64,000 bases of DNA from Sphingomonas sp. (GCF_026460985.1 NZ_JAPKNM010000019.1:1-64000); one strand, 5' to 3'; numbered from the stretch's first letter, positions 39,825 through 50,595 are shown. Notes: generated by a model not told the origin, from the sequence alone. Numbers and translations: made by a program.

Positions 39825-41750
39825 ATGGCTGATCTTCCGAATACGCCGCTGCTCGACACCGTCGACACGCCCCACGACCTCCGCAAGCTCAAGCCCGCCG
39901 ATCTCCGCCAGCTTGCCGACGAGCTGCGCGCCGAGACGATCAGCGCGGTGGGCAGCACGGGCGGCCATCTCGGCTCGGGACTCGGCGTGGTCGAGCTCAC
40001 CACTGCGATCCATTATGTGTTCGACACTCCACGCGATCGCCTGATCTGGGACGTCGGGCACCAATGCTATCCGCACAAGATCCTCACCGGGCGCCGCGAC
40101 CGCATCCGCACGCTGCGTATGGGCGGCGGCCTTTCGGGTTTCACCAAGCGCAGCGAGAGCGAATACGATCCGTTCGGCGCGGCGCACTCGTCGACGTCGA
40201 TCTCGGCCGCGATCGGCTTCGCGATCGCCAACAAGCTCAAGGACCAGCCCGGCAAGGGGATCGCCGTGATCGGCGACGGCGCGATGAGCGCGGGCATGGC
40301 CTATGAGGCGATGAACAACGCCGCGGCCGCGGGCAACCGGCTGGTGGTGATCCTCAACGACAACGACATGTCGATCGCGCCGCCGGTGGGCGGGCTCTCG
40401 GCCTATCTCGCGCGGACGGTTTCCTCGTCCAACTATCTGGGCCTCCGGAGCTTCGCCAAGCGCGCGATCCGCCGCATCTCGAAGCGTGTCCACAACGCCG
40501 CCGAAAAGGCCGAGGAATTCGCCCGCGGCCTCGCGACCGGCGGCACGCTCTTCGAGGAACTGGGCTTCTATTATGTCGGCCCGATCGACGGCCACAATCT
40601 CGACCATCTGATCCCGGTGCTCGAGAATGTCCGCGACAGCGAGCATGGCCCGATCCTCGTCCATGTCGTCACCAAGAAGGGCAAGGGCTATGCCCCGGCC
40701 GAGGCCTCGGCGGACAAATATCACGGCGTCCAGAAGTTCGACGTGATCACCGGCGCGCAGGCGAAGGCGCCGCCGGGCCCGCCCGCCTATCAGAACGTCT
40801 TCGCCGACCAGCTGATCAAGGACGCGGAAAGCGATCCGCGGATCGTCGCGATCACCGCGGCGATGCCGTCGGGCACCGGGCTCGATCGCTTCGGCAAGGC
40901 GTTCCCGGACCGCACCTTCGACGTCGGCATCGCCGAGCAGCACGCCGTCACCTTCGCCGCCGGCCTCGCCGCGCAGGGCATGCGGCCGTTCTGCGCGATC
41001 TATTCGACCTTCCTCCAGCGCGCCTACGACCAGGTCGTCCACGACGTGGCGATCCAGAACCTGCCCGTTCGCTTCGCGATCGATCGCGCCGGGCTCGTCG
41101 GCGCCGACGGCGCGACGCATGCCGGCAGCTTCGACATCGCCTATCTCGCGACGCTTCCCAATTTTATCGTGATGGCCGCCGCCGACGAGGCCGAGCTAGT
41201 GCATATGACGCACACCGCGGCGCTCCACGACGACGGCCCGATCGCGGTGCGCTATCCGCGCGGGAACGGGGTGGGCGTCGCACTTCCCGCGGTTCCGCAG
41301 CGGCTCGAGATCGGCAAGGGCCGCATCGTGCGCGAGGGCAAGACCGTGGCGATCCTGTCGCTGGGAACAAGGCTGGCGGAGGCGCTCAAGGCGGCCGACA
41401 TGCTCGAGGCCAAGGGGCTCTCGACCAGCGTGGCGGACCTGCGCTTCGCCAAGCCGCTCGACGAGGAGCTGATCCGCAAGCTGCTCACCACGCACGAAGT
41501 GGCCGTGACGGTCGAGGAAGGCGCGGTCGGCGGCCTCGGCGCGCATGTCCTGACCATGGCGAGCGACCAGGGGCTGATCGACGCGGGCCTCAAGCTGCGC
41601 ACGATGCGCCTGCCCGACGTCTTCCAGGACCAGGACAAGCCCGAGCTCCAATATGCCGAGGCAGGCCTCAACGCCGAGCATATCGTGGACACGGTGCTGA
41701 AGGCGCTCAGGTACAACGAAGCCGTCGTCACCGACGGGGCGCGTGCCTAG
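39825..41750 (+). CDS. dxs: 1-deoxy-D-xylulose-5-phosphate synthase
   Basis: [67 protein letters not shown]. Confidence 0.97.
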   Translation: MADLPNTPLLDTVDTPHDLRKLKPADLRQLADELRAETISAVGSTGGHLGSGLGVVELTTAIHYVFDTPRDRLIWDVGHQCYPHKILTGRRDRIRTLRMGGGLSGFTKRSESEYDPFGAAHSSTSISAAIGFAIANKLKDQPGKGIAVIGDGAMSAGMAYEAMNNAAAAGNRLVVILNDNDMSIAPPVGGLSAYLARTVSSSNYLGLRSFAKRAIRRISKRVHNAAEKAEEFARGLATGGTLFEELGFYYVGPIDGHNLDHLIPVLENVRDSEHGPILVHVVTKKGKGYAPAEASADKYHGVQKFDVITGAQAKAPPGPPAYQNVFADQLIKDAESDPRIVAITAAMPSGTGLDRFGKAFPDRTFDVGIAEQHAVTFAAGLAAQGMRPFCAIYSTFLQRAYDQVVHDVAIQNLPVRFAIDRAGLVGADGATHAGSFDIAYLATLPNFIVMAAADEAELVHMTHTAALHDDGPIAVRYPRGNGVGVALPAVPQRLEIGKGRIVREGKTVAILSLGTRLAEALKAADMLEAKGLSTSVADLRFAKPLDEELIRKLLTTHEVAVTVEEGAVGGLGAHVLTMASDQGLIDAGLKLRTMRLPDVFQDQDKPELQYAEAGLNAEHIVDTVLKALRYNEAVVTDGARA

Positions 41751-41838
41751 GCTCCGATCGGCCTGCAGCGCGCTTGCAATGTAGGATTTTGAATGTTCTC
41801 CGTTCGTTCTCTTCAATGAGAAACGATGGAGAACAGGA

Positions 41839-43530
41839 ATGGCGTTTGTAGATCAGGCAGACCTTGCCTCGACGGCTCCCGGCAAGGGTGCCGACATGGT
41901 GGGATTCCAGCAGCTTGGAACCGGTGCCAGCGCACGCACCGTCAGCGACAAACTACGCGAGGCTGTCAGCATCAGGGATTTCGGTGCGGTGGGCGACGGC
42001 GTCACCAACGACACACCGGCGTTGCTAGCCGCACTCGCGGTTTCGAACAGCATCTACTTCCCGGAAGGGGAATATGCCCTGGGCGCATCCAACTCCTCCG
42101 GGGCTCGGATCACCTCGGGCACTGGCTATTATTTCTACGGCGAGGGCGAACGCAGCGTCATTCGGCGCGCGGGTTACAATCCGGACTCGTGCTGCCTCAT
42201 GTTCGACAGCGGGAGCGCCACAGCCTGGATCGAAGGCATCACCTTCAAGGACCTCAAGTTCCTCGGCGATGTAGCGACGCTCCATCACGAGGAGATATTC
42301 GGCCACTTGCTGGTTCTCCATGGCGTGAAGCGGGTCCGGTTGGATTCCTGCTATTTCGAGGGGCCGCGCTCCGACGCAGTTCTGATCGGTTCGGGCCCGG
42401 GGGGTGGAACAGAGCGGCATAATTTCGACGTCACCGTCACCAATTGCGTCTTCGACGGTGTCGTGCACGGGACCGATGGCGGGCGCAACGCGATCAGCTT
42501 CATCGACATCGACGGCGCAAGCATCACCGGGTGTACGTTCCGCCGGTGGTCGAAGAACAACATGCCTGGAAGCCTGTGCTTCGAACCGGACGAATCCTTC
42601 GGCATCATTCGCAACGTCACGATCAGCGACAATCATTTCACGGAATGCAGCGGCAATCGGGGCCATATCGCCTTGAGCGTGGACAACATTCCCAACGACA
42701 ATTGGGGAAACATCGTCATCTCGAGCAACGTCATTTCCGACAACAATGCCGTCTGCATCTATAGCAATCCGACGCTCGGCGGGACCGGCAACGGCCTTGT
42801 CGTCGCGAACAACATGATGCGCGGCTGCGAATATGGCCTACTCAAACCCAGCGGTTCTCTCGCCGGCCTAATCTTCTCGGACAACATCATCGTCTCGATG
42901 GCGAGCGGCACGGGGCGCATCCTGCTCGGCAACGGTTCCGCCACGACATGGACCGTGCGCGACGTGCAGATCAGCGGCAACCAGATCAACTGCAACGTCG
43001 CCGCCCCCCTAGTGATCACGGACAATGGCGAGAATGTCGTTGTCAAGGGCAATATCGTGCGCGGGTCGACCCAGGCACATATGATCCTCGGCATCGCCGG
43101 AACGGCGACGACCAACTACATCATCCGCGACAATATCCTGCTTGGAACGCCGTCCAACGGTCTGTGCCAGCATGACGCGGGCACGCACAACGCCGTGTCG
43201 AACATGTGGCTCGACAATTGGTCACCGCCGGGGCTTTCGCACGGCTTCCGCGCGGTCAAGACGGACTTTGCAGGCAACGTGTACAACCACGTCGGGGCGG
43301 ATGAAGCCACCGCGCCGGGCAGCCTTCCCTCGGGCAACTCGTCGGTGCGTCTGAAGAACCGGACGATCAACGGGGCCAACCAGACCGGGATCCTCTATTC
43401 TCACCGATTGAGCACCGAAGCGATCACCTCGGTATGGCAGGAGTTCGTCCCCGACTACGCCGCCGGCCACGTCTTCGATCGCATCGTGCGCAAGGCCGTC
43501 AGCGCCTCGACCTGGGGTGCGTGGGGCTAG
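41839..43530 (+). CDS. tailspike-like right-handed beta-helix protein (pectate-lyase-3/GH28-like fold)
   Basis: No signal peptide; SDKLREAVSIRDFGAVGDGVTNDTPALLAAL typical tailspike entry motif, beta-helix repeats. Confidence 0.75.
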   Translation: MAFVDQADLASTAPGKGADMVGFQQLGTGASARTVSDKLREAVSIRDFGAVGDGVTNDTPALLAALAVSNSIYFPEGEYALGASNSSGARITSGTGYYFYGEGERSVIRRAGYNPDSCCLMFDSGSATAWIEGITFKDLKFLGDVATLHHEEIFGHLLVLHGVKRVRLDSCYFEGPRSDAVLIGSGPGGGTERHNFDVTVTNCVFDGVVHGTDGGRNAISFIDIDGASITGCTFRRWSKNNMPGSLCFEPDESFGIIRNVTISDNHFTECSGNRGHIALSVDNIPNDNWGNIVISSNVISDNNAVCIYSNPTLGGTGNGLVVANNMMRGCEYGLLKPSGSLAGLIFSDNIIVSMASGTGRILLGNGSATTWTVRDVQISGNQINCNVAAPLVITDNGENVVVKGNIVRGSTQAHMILGIAGTATTNYIIRDNILLGTPSNGLCQHDAGTHNAVSNMWLDNWSPPGLSHGFRAVKTDFAGNVYNHVGADEATAPGSLPSGNSSVRLKNRTINGANQTGILYSHRLSTEAITSVWQEFVPDYAAGHVFDRIVRKAVSASTWGAWG

Positions 43531-43663
43531 TCACCCGCAAAGCATCCACCGGGATGAGATCCTTGCGCTAAACTAGCGCTCGGCAACAAATTGTCCGGCG
43601 GTCGACGCTGCGAAGCGCGATCGCCGGACTCGCCTTTCCCCGGCCGCGGGACTAGACAAACCC

Positions 43664-44689
43664 GTGCTCCAGATGACCTCCGCCACCACCCGCCCCCGCG
43701 CGCTCGCCAATTGGCTGTTCTTCGTGGCGGCACTGATCGTGCTGATGGTCGTCATCGGCGGGATCACCCGCCTCACCGAATCCGGGCTGTCGATCACGCA
43801 GTGGAAGCCGATCTCTGGAATCGTCCCGCCGCTCAATGAAGCGCAGTGGCAGGCCGAGTTCGAGAACTACAAGCGCATCCCCGAATATCAGCAGCTCAAC
43901 CAGGGCATGACGCTCGCCGGGTTCAAGGCGATCTTCTTCTGGGAATATCTCCACCGGCTGCTCGGCCGGCTGATCGGCATCGCCTTCGCGCTGCCTCTGC
44001 TTTGGTTCGCGGTGCGCCGCCGGATCCCGCGCGGCTATGGCTGGCGGCTGGTGGCGCTGCTCGCATTGGGCGGGCTGCAGGGCGCGATCGGCTGGTGGAT
44101 GGTCAAGTCCGGGCTCAGCGTGCGCACCGACGTCAGCCATGTCCGGCTCGCCGTGCACCTGTTGGTCGCCTTGTTCACGCTCGCGGGGGTCGTCTGGACC
44201 GCGTTCGACCTGCGCGCGCTTGCCCGCAACCCGCAGGCGCGCCCGGCGCGGCTGACCGGCCTCGCCGCCCTCACCGGCGCGATCCTGTTCGTCCAATTGC
44301 TGTTCGGCGCGCTCGTCGCCGGGCTGAACGCGGGACTGGTGACCGACCAGTGGCCGCTGATGAACGGCCGCTTCTTCCCCGGCGCGACGGTCGAGGGCCG
44401 GCCCTTCCTCGACGCCCTGTTCAACGATCCGGCGATCGTCCATTTCGTCCATCGCTGGTGGGCCTGGGTCGCGGTCGCCGCCTTGATCGTCCTCGCGCGC
44501 ACCACGCGCGGCATCGATCGCCGCGCCTCGATCGCGATCCACAGCGCGTTCGGGCTGCAGATCCTGCTCGGCATCGCCACGGTGATGAGCGGGATGGACA
44601 TCACGCTGGCGGCGCTCCACCAGCTGACCGGCGCGCTGCTCGTCATCGCCACCGCCTGGGGCGCGCACGCCGTCGGCCGGCGCGGATGA
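43664..44689 (+). CDS. ctaA: heme A synthase (COX15/CtaA)
   Basis: ANWLFFVAALIVLMVVIGGITRLTESGLSITQWKPISGIVPPLNEAQWQAEFENYKRIPEY. Confidence 0.96.
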   Translation: MLQMTSATTRPRALANWLFFVAALIVLMVVIGGITRLTESGLSITQWKPISGIVPPLNEAQWQAEFENYKRIPEYQQLNQGMTLAGFKAIFFWEYLHRLLGRLIGIAFALPLLWFAVRRRIPRGYGWRLVALLALGGLQGAIGWWMVKSGLSVRTDVSHVRLAVHLLVALFTLAGVVWTAFDLRALARNPQARPARLTGLAALTGAILFVQLLFGALVAGLNAGLVTDQWPLMNGRFFPGATVEGRPFLDALFNDPAIVHFVHRWWAWVAVAALIVLARTTRGIDRRASIAIHSAFGLQILLGIATVMSGMDITLAALHQLTGALLVIATAWGAHAVGRRG

Positions 44690-45000
44690 GCGACGTCGCG
44701 CTCCTCTACGCCACTTTTCCCAGCCGCGGCGATGCCGAGACCATCGCCGAAACCGTCCTCGCCGAGCGCCTCGCCGCCTGCGTGAACATCCTCGCCCCCT
44801 GCACCTCGATCTATCGCTGGCAGGGCAAGGTGGAGCGCGGCGAGGAAGTCCCGGCGCTGTTCAAGACCATGCCGCGGCACGCCGGGCCGCTCCGCGCGCG
44901 CATCGAGGCGCTGCATCCCTATGACCTGCCTGTGGTCGAGGCCTGGCCGGCCGGCGTGGGCGACAAGGTCGGCGACTGGATCGCCGCGGAGACCGGCTGA
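44686..45000 (+). CDS. cutA: divalent-cation tolerance protein CutA
   Basis: AETIAETVLAERLAACVNILAPCTSIYRWQGKVERGEEVPALFKT; ATGA overlap with ctaA. Confidence 0.95.
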   Translation: MSDVALLYATFPSRGDAETIAETVLAERLAACVNILAPCTSIYRWQGKVERGEEVPALFKTMPRHAGPLRARIEALHPYDLPVVEAWPAGVGDKVGDWIAAETG

Positions 45001-45848
45001 TGCTGCTCGCCGCCGTCATGCTCCAGGCCGGCATCGCGGCCCCGGCCTTCGCGCCGCCGCTCGGCGCGCCGCTCCGCATCGTCACCGAACGCACCGAGAC
45101 CTCGCCCGATGTGCGGCAATACAGGCTCGAGCGGCTGGTCCGCTTTGCCCGGGAGGACAAGGGCTATCGCGCCGAGGCCGTGCTGCTCCGCCAGAGTGCC
45201 GCAGCGCCCGAGGCCTTGGCCAACCTCGTCGAGCGCGGGCTTGCCGCGCTGGCGGGCCGCACGATCGTGGTGCACCTCGACGACAAGGGCCATGTCCTCG
45301 CGGTCGAGGACATGGCTGCTCTGTGGGACCAGGTCTGCCAGGGCGTGGCCCAGGCCGCCGCGAGCCGGCGCAGCCTTCCGCCGGGCGAGGCGGATGCGCT
45401 CGCGGCCAAATTGGTCACGCCGCTCCGCGCCCTCCCCGCCGAGCGCCAGCGCGCGCTGCTCGCCACCTTGGTCACCGCGGCGATCATGACCGATCCCTGG
45501 GATCCGGTCGGCAGCTCCGCGCCGGTCCGGCTCCCCGGCGTCTCGCCCTTCGGCACGCCGGTAACGCTGGAAGGCACCCGTAGCACCGCCGCAGCGCAGG
45601 GTGGCCTTTTCGAGGCGATCAGCCTGGCCTCGGCCACCGTAACGCTTCCCGCCCAGGGCACCGCCCCGGCCCGCGACGGCGCGGTCTCGCTCGAACGCCG
45701 CCGCACCTTCGATCCCCGGACCGGCATGCTCGCCGCCGCGATCGACACCGTGCGCAACACCAGCGGCACCGGCTCCACGGCGCGCGAAGTCCTACTGGTG
45801 ACGAAGGTCCGCATCGAGCCCGCGAGCCCGGACAACTGGCCGCGCTGA
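45000..45848 (+). CDS. hypothetical protein, probably secreted
   Basis: N-terminal hydrophobic segment, TGATG coupling with cutA. Confidence 0.65.
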   Translation: MLLAAVMLQAGIAAPAFAPPLGAPLRIVTERTETSPDVRQYRLERLVRFAREDKGYRAEAVLLRQSAAAPEALANLVERGLAALAGRTIVVHLDDKGHVLAVEDMAALWDQVCQGVAQAAASRRSLPPGEADALAAKLVTPLRALPAERQRALLATLVTAAIMTDPWDPVGSSAPVRLPGVSPFGTPVTLEGTRSTAAAQGGLFEAISLASATVTLPAQGTAPARDGAVSLERRRTFDPRTGMLAAAIDTVRNTSGTGSTAREVLLVTKVRIEPASPDNWPR

Positions 45849-45984
45849 CCGACAGGTATCATATTACCCGTCAGCAAAGCCCCCGATTTGCTTGACTTTC
45901 ACGGGCACCTCAGCCAAATGCCCGCCAACCGCGCTGGCCGCAAGGCTGGCGCGCTCGCGTTTCATACTCGAAAGGTCACAGGCC

Positions 45985-46464
45985 ATGAAGGCGCTGATGA
46001 AGACCACCAAGTCGGCCAAGCCGCACGAGGTGGAGAAGAAGTGGCATCTCGTCGATGCCGAGGGTCTGGTGGTCGGTCGCGCGGCGACGATCATCGCCAA
46101 CGTCCTGCGCGGCAAGCACAAGACCAGCTTCACCCCGCACGTCGATTGCGGCGACAATGTCGTCGTCATCAACGCCGACAAGATCCGCTTCACCGGCAAG
46201 AAGCTGGGGCAGAAGGTCTATTACAAGCACACCGGCTATGCCGGCGGCATCAAGGAAATCACCGCGGCCAAGGTGCTCGAGGGTCGTTTCCCGGAGCGCG
46301 TGCTCGAAAAGGCCGTTGAGCGCATGATCCCGCGCGGTCCGCTCGGTCGCCAGCAGATGCGCAACCTGCGCATCTTCGCCGGCTCGGAGCATCCGCACGC
46401 CGCGCAGAACCCCGAAGTCCTCGACATCGCGTCGATGAACCGCAAGAACAAGGTGGGCGCATAA
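45985..46464 (+). CDS. rplM: 50S ribosomal protein L13
   Basis: [50 protein letters not shown]. Confidence 0.97.
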   Translation: MKALMKTTKSAKPHEVEKKWHLVDAEGLVVGRAATIIANVLRGKHKTSFTPHVDCGDNVVVINADKIRFTGKKLGQKVYYKHTGYAGGIKEITAAKVLEGRFPERVLEKAVERMIPRGPLGRQQMRNLRIFAGSEHPHAAQNPEVLDIASMNRKNKVGA

Positions 46465-47003
46465 TGTCCGACAACCGCCAGTCCCTCTCCGATCTCGGCG
46501 CCATCGCCGCCGGTGAAGCGCCCGCGGGCGTTCCGGCCAGCGCCGACGAGTATCTGAACGCCCCCGCCGCGCCGGCAGTGTCGAACACGCCGCTCCGCGC
46601 GCAGGAGATCGACAAGTACGGCCGCGCCTATGCGACCGGCCGCCGCAAGGATGCCGTCGCCCGCGTCTGGCTCAAGCCCGGCACCGGCAAGATCACGATC
46701 AACGGCCGCGACCAGGAAGTCTATTTCGCGCGTCCGACGCTGCGTCTCGTCATCAACCAGCCGTTCGGCGTCGCCGAGCGCGAGGGCCAGTATGACGTGG
46801 TCTGCACCGTCAAGGGCGGCGGGCTTTCGGGCCAGGCCGGCGCGGTCAAGCACGGCATCAGCCAGGCGCTGACCCGCTTCGAGCCGGTGCTCCGCGCGCC
46901 GGTCAAGGCGGCAGGCTTCCTGACCCGCGACAGCCGCACCGTCGAGCGCAAGAAGTACGGCAAGGCCAAGGCCCGCCGCAGCTTCCAGTTCTCGAAGCGC
47001 TAA
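46464..47003 (+). CDS. rpsI: 30S ribosomal protein S9
   Basis: [28 protein letters not shown] ... [23 protein letters not shown]. Confidence 0.97.
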   Translation: MSDNRQSLSDLGAIAAGEAPAGVPASADEYLNAPAAPAVSNTPLRAQEIDKYGRAYATGRRKDAVARVWLKPGTGKITINGRDQEVYFARPTLRLVINQPFGVAEREGQYDVVCTVKGGGLSGQAGAVKHGISQALTRFEPVLRAPVKAAGFLTRDSRTVERKKYGKAKARRSFQFSKR

Positions 47004-47503
47004 GCATCGGCCTTTCGGCCAGAGACAGAGGGGCGGTCCGGCAACGGGCCGCCCTTTCTCTTTGCTCGCTCGCCAAGGGCGAGAACCGCGTTGAAGACCA
47101 GACCGGCCACGGCGCCATAGACACCGGCATAACCGGCGAGCCGGGCGATCTCCCGGATGTCGTCGGCATTCTCGGCAGTGGCGATCGTGAAGCCACCAAA
47201 TAGCAGCGCAAACGGCGTTGCTCCTATCAAGAACCCCCATATAATCGCGCTTATCCAGCCAACGCGCCAATGCGGTGCAAGCGCCAGATACAAAGGCACG
47301 CCCAAAAAAAGCATATGGGCGAACGCAATCGGAAGAGCGAACACGGCGACCAGCAGGAACATGGCGGGATTGAGTGGCAAAGGCGACGCGCCACCCGTGA
47401 GCGCCACCGCGACCACTACCGAACCGAGGAGCCCCGATACGAGGGGCGCCAACACGAACGCCCTCCAAAGATAGCGCGGAGACTTGGTATCCGAATCCGT
47501 CAT
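47000..47503 (-). CDS. hypothetical multi-TM membrane protein
   Basis: Four hydrophobic segments; ATGA overlap with the upstream gene of the DUF4166 operon. Confidence 0.6.
   Translation of the reverse strand: MTDSDTKSPRYLWRAFVLAPLVSGLLGSVVVAVALTGGASPLPLNPAMFLLVAVFALPIAFAHMLFLGVPLYLALAPHWRVGWISAIIWGFLIGATPFALLFGGFTIATAENADDIREIARLAGYAGVYGAVAGLVFNAVLALGERAKRKGGPLPDRPSVSGRKADA
47031..47058 (+). terminator. possible terminator after rpsI
   Basis: GGGCGGTCCGGCAACGGGCCGCCCTTTCTCTTT. Confidence 0.55.
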
Positions 47504-49128
47504 GCAAGGGGCTCCAGCCAGCCGGTGTAATCGATGACGCGCCCGATCAGCGGCAGCGCGACCCCGACTTCGAAGCGGAAACGCCCCTCCTCCTCCTCCC
47601 ACTCGCGCGCCGCGATGCGGGGGCCGAGCACACGCGGCATCGGGATGCCGAAGACCGTCCAGCGCCGCAGCGCCATCCCCAGCCCGGCCCCGTCCGCGGG
47701 CAGATCGAATGCGAAGCGCAGCGGACCGAAGCGCTCGGCGACGCCGCTCCCCGCTTGCGAGAGTTCGCTCGCGAAGCGGTGTCCGCCAAAGTCGCGCGTC
47801 CATCGCTCCTTGCCGCCCTCTTCCGCGAACATGACGTGGAGCGGATAGTCGCCGCTCGGCGGAAAGCGCATGATGTCGCCGATCAGCCGCGCAAGCGGGT
47901 GGCTGCCACGCTTCACGCTCCCCTCGCCCGCCGCGCCGCCATCGCCGTTCAGCTCGTGCATCGCGCGGACCGCCATCGGCAGCGCCTCGAAGCGCGTGCC
48001 CATGGCGCGGGCATAGAGCGGGATCACTTCACACTCGCGCGCCTCATGGCCGATCGCGAGCGGCGCTAAGAGCGGCTCGAACTGGTCGAGCGTCAGCAGC
48101 CCCGCCGCGTCGCGGGCGCCGGGCGCGATGCGCCCCGCCAGCATCTCCCCGGCGAGGATCGCGGCGGCTAGGGTCGGGATCTCGGGCCCGTCGCCATGGC
48201 TGGCGACCAGCGTCCAGCGCCGCTCGACTCGCCCGCCGCGCAAGACGACCGCCATCGCCGAACGATCGCTGCCGATTCGCCGCGTCAGCCGCTGGAGCGG
48301 GATCAGCCAGCGCGCCGCGCTCTCGAGCGAACCGATCCACCCCCAGCGCACCGGCCAGCTCGCCAGCCACAGGCTCAGCATCTGGAAGCCCAACTCGGTA
48401 CCGGCACGAAAGGTCACCGCCGGGCGTCCGGGCAGCATCGCCGGCAGCAGGTCGTGCGCCGGCACATCGGCCAACGCGACCCAGCGGCGCAGCGCCGGCC
48501 GCCCGGTCACCGCCAGGCGTACGCGGCGCAGTTCCTGCCAGCCATGCCCCATGCCCCAGCGTCGTCCGCGCCACAGCCGCAGCGGCTTGCCGACATAGCT
48601 CAGGATCGCGCGCGCCACCGATGCGCCGCCGACCGCCCGATTGGACGCGCTGATCACGATCTCGACCTGCGCGACGGCCTCCATGCCCTCCGCGAGCTTT
48701 CGCGCCACCGCGCCGGACAGCGCAGGCTCGCTCGACGCGCCCGTCACCACCGCCACCCCGGCCGCGCGCGCCGCCTTGTCGAGGCCGCCGATGCCGGTGA
48801 CGAAATCGCGCGCATCGGCGAGATCGAGATAGGGTATCCGCATCGCGATACAGGCTTCGGGCACCGTATAGCCGCTCGCCTGGAACGGCCCCGCGGCATC
48901 GATCACCAGATCCGGCCGGACGCGCGCCATGACCATGCCGATCCCGTTGGTACGATCGGCGACCACCGCCTCGCATCCCCCGAGCCCCGCGCAGAACGCC
49001 GCGCCCTTGTCGGCGCTGCGCCCGGCAACGATCACTTCGTGCCCCGCCGCGAGCAATCGTCGCGTGAGTCGCGCGCCGAAGCCGCCATAGCCGCCGATCA
49101 CCAGGATGCGGCTCATCGGACGCGTCAT
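47500..49128 (-). CDS. saccharopine dehydrogenase-like NADP-binding domain fused to DUF4166-like domain
   Basis: SRILVIGGYGGFGARLTRRLLAAGHEVIVAGRSADKG Rossmann motif; C-terminal similarity in style to 49125-49811. Confidence 0.78.
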   Translation of the reverse strand: MTRPMSRILVIGGYGGFGARLTRRLLAAGHEVIVAGRSADKGAAFCAGLGGCEAVVADRTNGIGMVMARVRPDLVIDAAGPFQASGYTVPEACIAMRIPYLDLADARDFVTGIGGLDKAARAAGVAVVTGASSEPALSGAVARKLAEGMEAVAQVEIVISASNRAVGGASVARAILSYVGKPLRLWRGRRWGMGHGWQELRRVRLAVTGRPALRRWVALADVPAHDLLPAMLPGRPAVTFRAGTELGFQMLSLWLASWPVRWGWIGSLESAARWLIPLQRLTRRIGSDRSAMAVVLRGGRVERRWTLVASHGDGPEIPTLAAAILAGEMLAGRIAPGARDAAGLLTLDQFEPLLAPLAIGHEARECEVIPLYARAMGTRFEALPMAVRAMHELNGDGGAAGEGSVKRGSHPLARLIGDIMRFPPSGDYPLHVMFAEEGGKERWTRDFGGHRFASELSQAGSGVAERFGPLRFAFDLPADGAGLGMALRRWTVFGIPMPRVLGPRIAAREWEEEEGRFRFEVGVALPLIGRVIDYTGWLEPLA

Positions 49129-49811
49129 GCCGCGCCGTCCCGCGGATCGGCGAACACCGCGAGCTGGTGGACCAGCTCGCCCAGCCACGGATGGACGAGA
49201 TCGAGCGTGAAGGCGAAATGGCCGCGCCCCAGATCGGTATGGCCGACGACGAGGTGGCCGAGCAATGCATTCGGGATGCGCAGCCGCAGCGGACCGGCCC
49301 GCACGAAATAGTGATCGCTGACGAAGAGCAGCGCGCCGCCCGCCTCTTCGAGCCGCAGCGCGATGCCCAACCCCAGCCCGAGATACTCCTCGAGCCCCGT
49401 CGGCCCGGCGAAACGCTTCGCGCTGTGGATAACCTGTGGAAAACCGTGGCGACGGCCATATTGGCGCGTCCAATATTGGTTCCAGCCGCCCTCGTCCGCC
49501 GTCACGCTGACGCTCGCGGCGACGCCGGTATCGGTGCCCAATGGCAGCGGCGCCCCCACCAGCCGCGCGAGCTGCGCGAACAGCCAGCCCGCCCGGCTCA
49601 TCCGGCATTCGGCGACCTCGCCGACATAAGTGACGCACGCGCCCTCGCCGATCTTGCGCAGGAAGCGCCGGCGCACGGCGGGCGGGAGGAACAGCCAGCG
49701 CGCGCCCAGCAAGCGCGCGAACGGGCTTTCGCCCTCCGTCCGCACCGGCGCCACTCGCGGATCCCACGCCGCGTAGCGCTCCAGCCCCGCCGCTTCGACT
49801 GCAATCCCCAT
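49125..49811 (-). CDS. DUF4166 domain-containing protein
   Basis: SPFARLLGARWLFLPPAVRRRF ... ECRMSRAGWLFAQLARLVGAPLPLGTDTGVAASVSVT; ATGA overlap with 47500-49128. Confidence 0.75.
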   Translation of the reverse strand: MGIAVEAAGLERYAAWDPRVAPVRTEGESPFARLLGARWLFLPPAVRRRFLRKIGEGACVTYVGEVAECRMSRAGWLFAQLARLVGAPLPLGTDTGVAASVSVTADEGGWNQYWTRQYGRRHGFPQVIHSAKRFAGPTGLEEYLGLGLGIALRLEEAGGALLFVSDHYFVRAGPLRLRIPNALLGHLVVGHTDLGRGHFAFTLDLVHPWLGELVHQLAVFADPRDGAA

Positions 49812-49819
49812 TGTCAGCT

Positions 49820-49839
49820 CTTTCTGTAAAGACCGAAAT
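49820..49839. promoter_or_regulatory. imperfect copy of the GbsR/MarR operator palindrome
   Basis: CTTTCTGTAAAGACCGAAAT, 16/20 identical to 50431-50450; ends 9 bp upstream of the DUF4166 start codon. Confidence 0.6.
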
Positions 49840-49874
49840 CCACTGGCACGGCGACGCCGCACCCGCCCCTCGCC

Positions 49875-50441
49875 TCAGCTCTCCTTGGAACGCCCTCCCG
49901 GCAGGAAGGACAGCACGCGCTTGCCCATCTTGATCAGCAGCATCAGCCGGTTCGGCGGAATCGCGATCATCTGCTGGTACCAATCGTCGATCGTCACGAC
50001 GAAGCCGTGCATCGCCTCGATACGCTCGCGCGCGACGCGGCCGATGCGGGGGTCGTCCTTCGCCTCGTCGGCACACACGCGAAGCGCGGCGACCGCGGGA
50101 TCGATCTCGCGCTCCTTGCGGCCCTGCGCGATCCGCGTGAGCATCTGCATCAGGTCGACCTCGGCCTCATAATGGTCGCGACGCTCGCCCATCACCGGCA
50201 CGCGCCGGATCAGCTTCCAGCCGAGCAGTTCCTTGAGGCTGTTGGAGGTGTTGCTCCGCGCGATCCGCAGCGTGTCGCTGATCTCCTCCGCATTGAGCGG
50301 GCGGTCGCTGAGATAGAGCAAGGCATGGATCTGCGCGACCGAGCGGTTGACGCCCCATTGCCCACCCATCTCGCCCCAGTGCAGCACGAACTGCTGGACG
50401 GCGGCGGGGAGCATTGCGCTACTGTCTGCCATTTCTGTCAT
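49875..50441 (-). CDS. GbsR/MarR family transcriptional regulator
   Basis: GGQWGVNRSVAQIHALLYLSDRPLNAEEISDTLRIARSNTSNSLKELLGWKLIRRVPVMGERRDHYEAE. Confidence 0.9.
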   Translation of the reverse strand: MTEMADSSAMLPAAVQQFVLHWGEMGGQWGVNRSVAQIHALLYLSDRPLNAEEISDTLRIARSNTSNSLKELLGWKLIRRVPVMGERRDHYEAEVDLMQMLTRIAQGRKEREIDPAVAALRVCADEAKDDPRIGRVARERIEAMHGFVVTIDDWYQQMIAIPPNRLMLLIKMGKRVLSFLPGGRSKES

Positions 50442-50450
50442 GACAGAAAT
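50431..50450. promoter_or_regulatory. perfect 20-bp palindrome centred on the GbsR/MarR start codon (probable autorepressor operator)
   Basis: ATTTCTGTCATGACAGAAAT, perfect dyad. Confidence 0.75.
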
Positions 50451-50595
50451 ATATGTCGAACCAGCGAGGGAGTCAACGCGTCGACAGATCGCGCCCGCGC
50501 GCGATCGTGGGGAGCCGCCCAGCATCGCAAGGAGAAGATCTGGATAAAATTTTCTTAGTCATTCCTGCACGTTGCTGGATTGACCCTCTAAATTT

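Noticed and set aside
39783-41120. 445-aa minus-strand ORF opposite dxs
   Set aside because: Antisense shadow of dxs.
41826-42422. 198-aa alternate-frame ORF inside the tailspike-like gene
   Set aside because: Fully nested out-of-frame; the 563-aa frame has clear beta-helix features.
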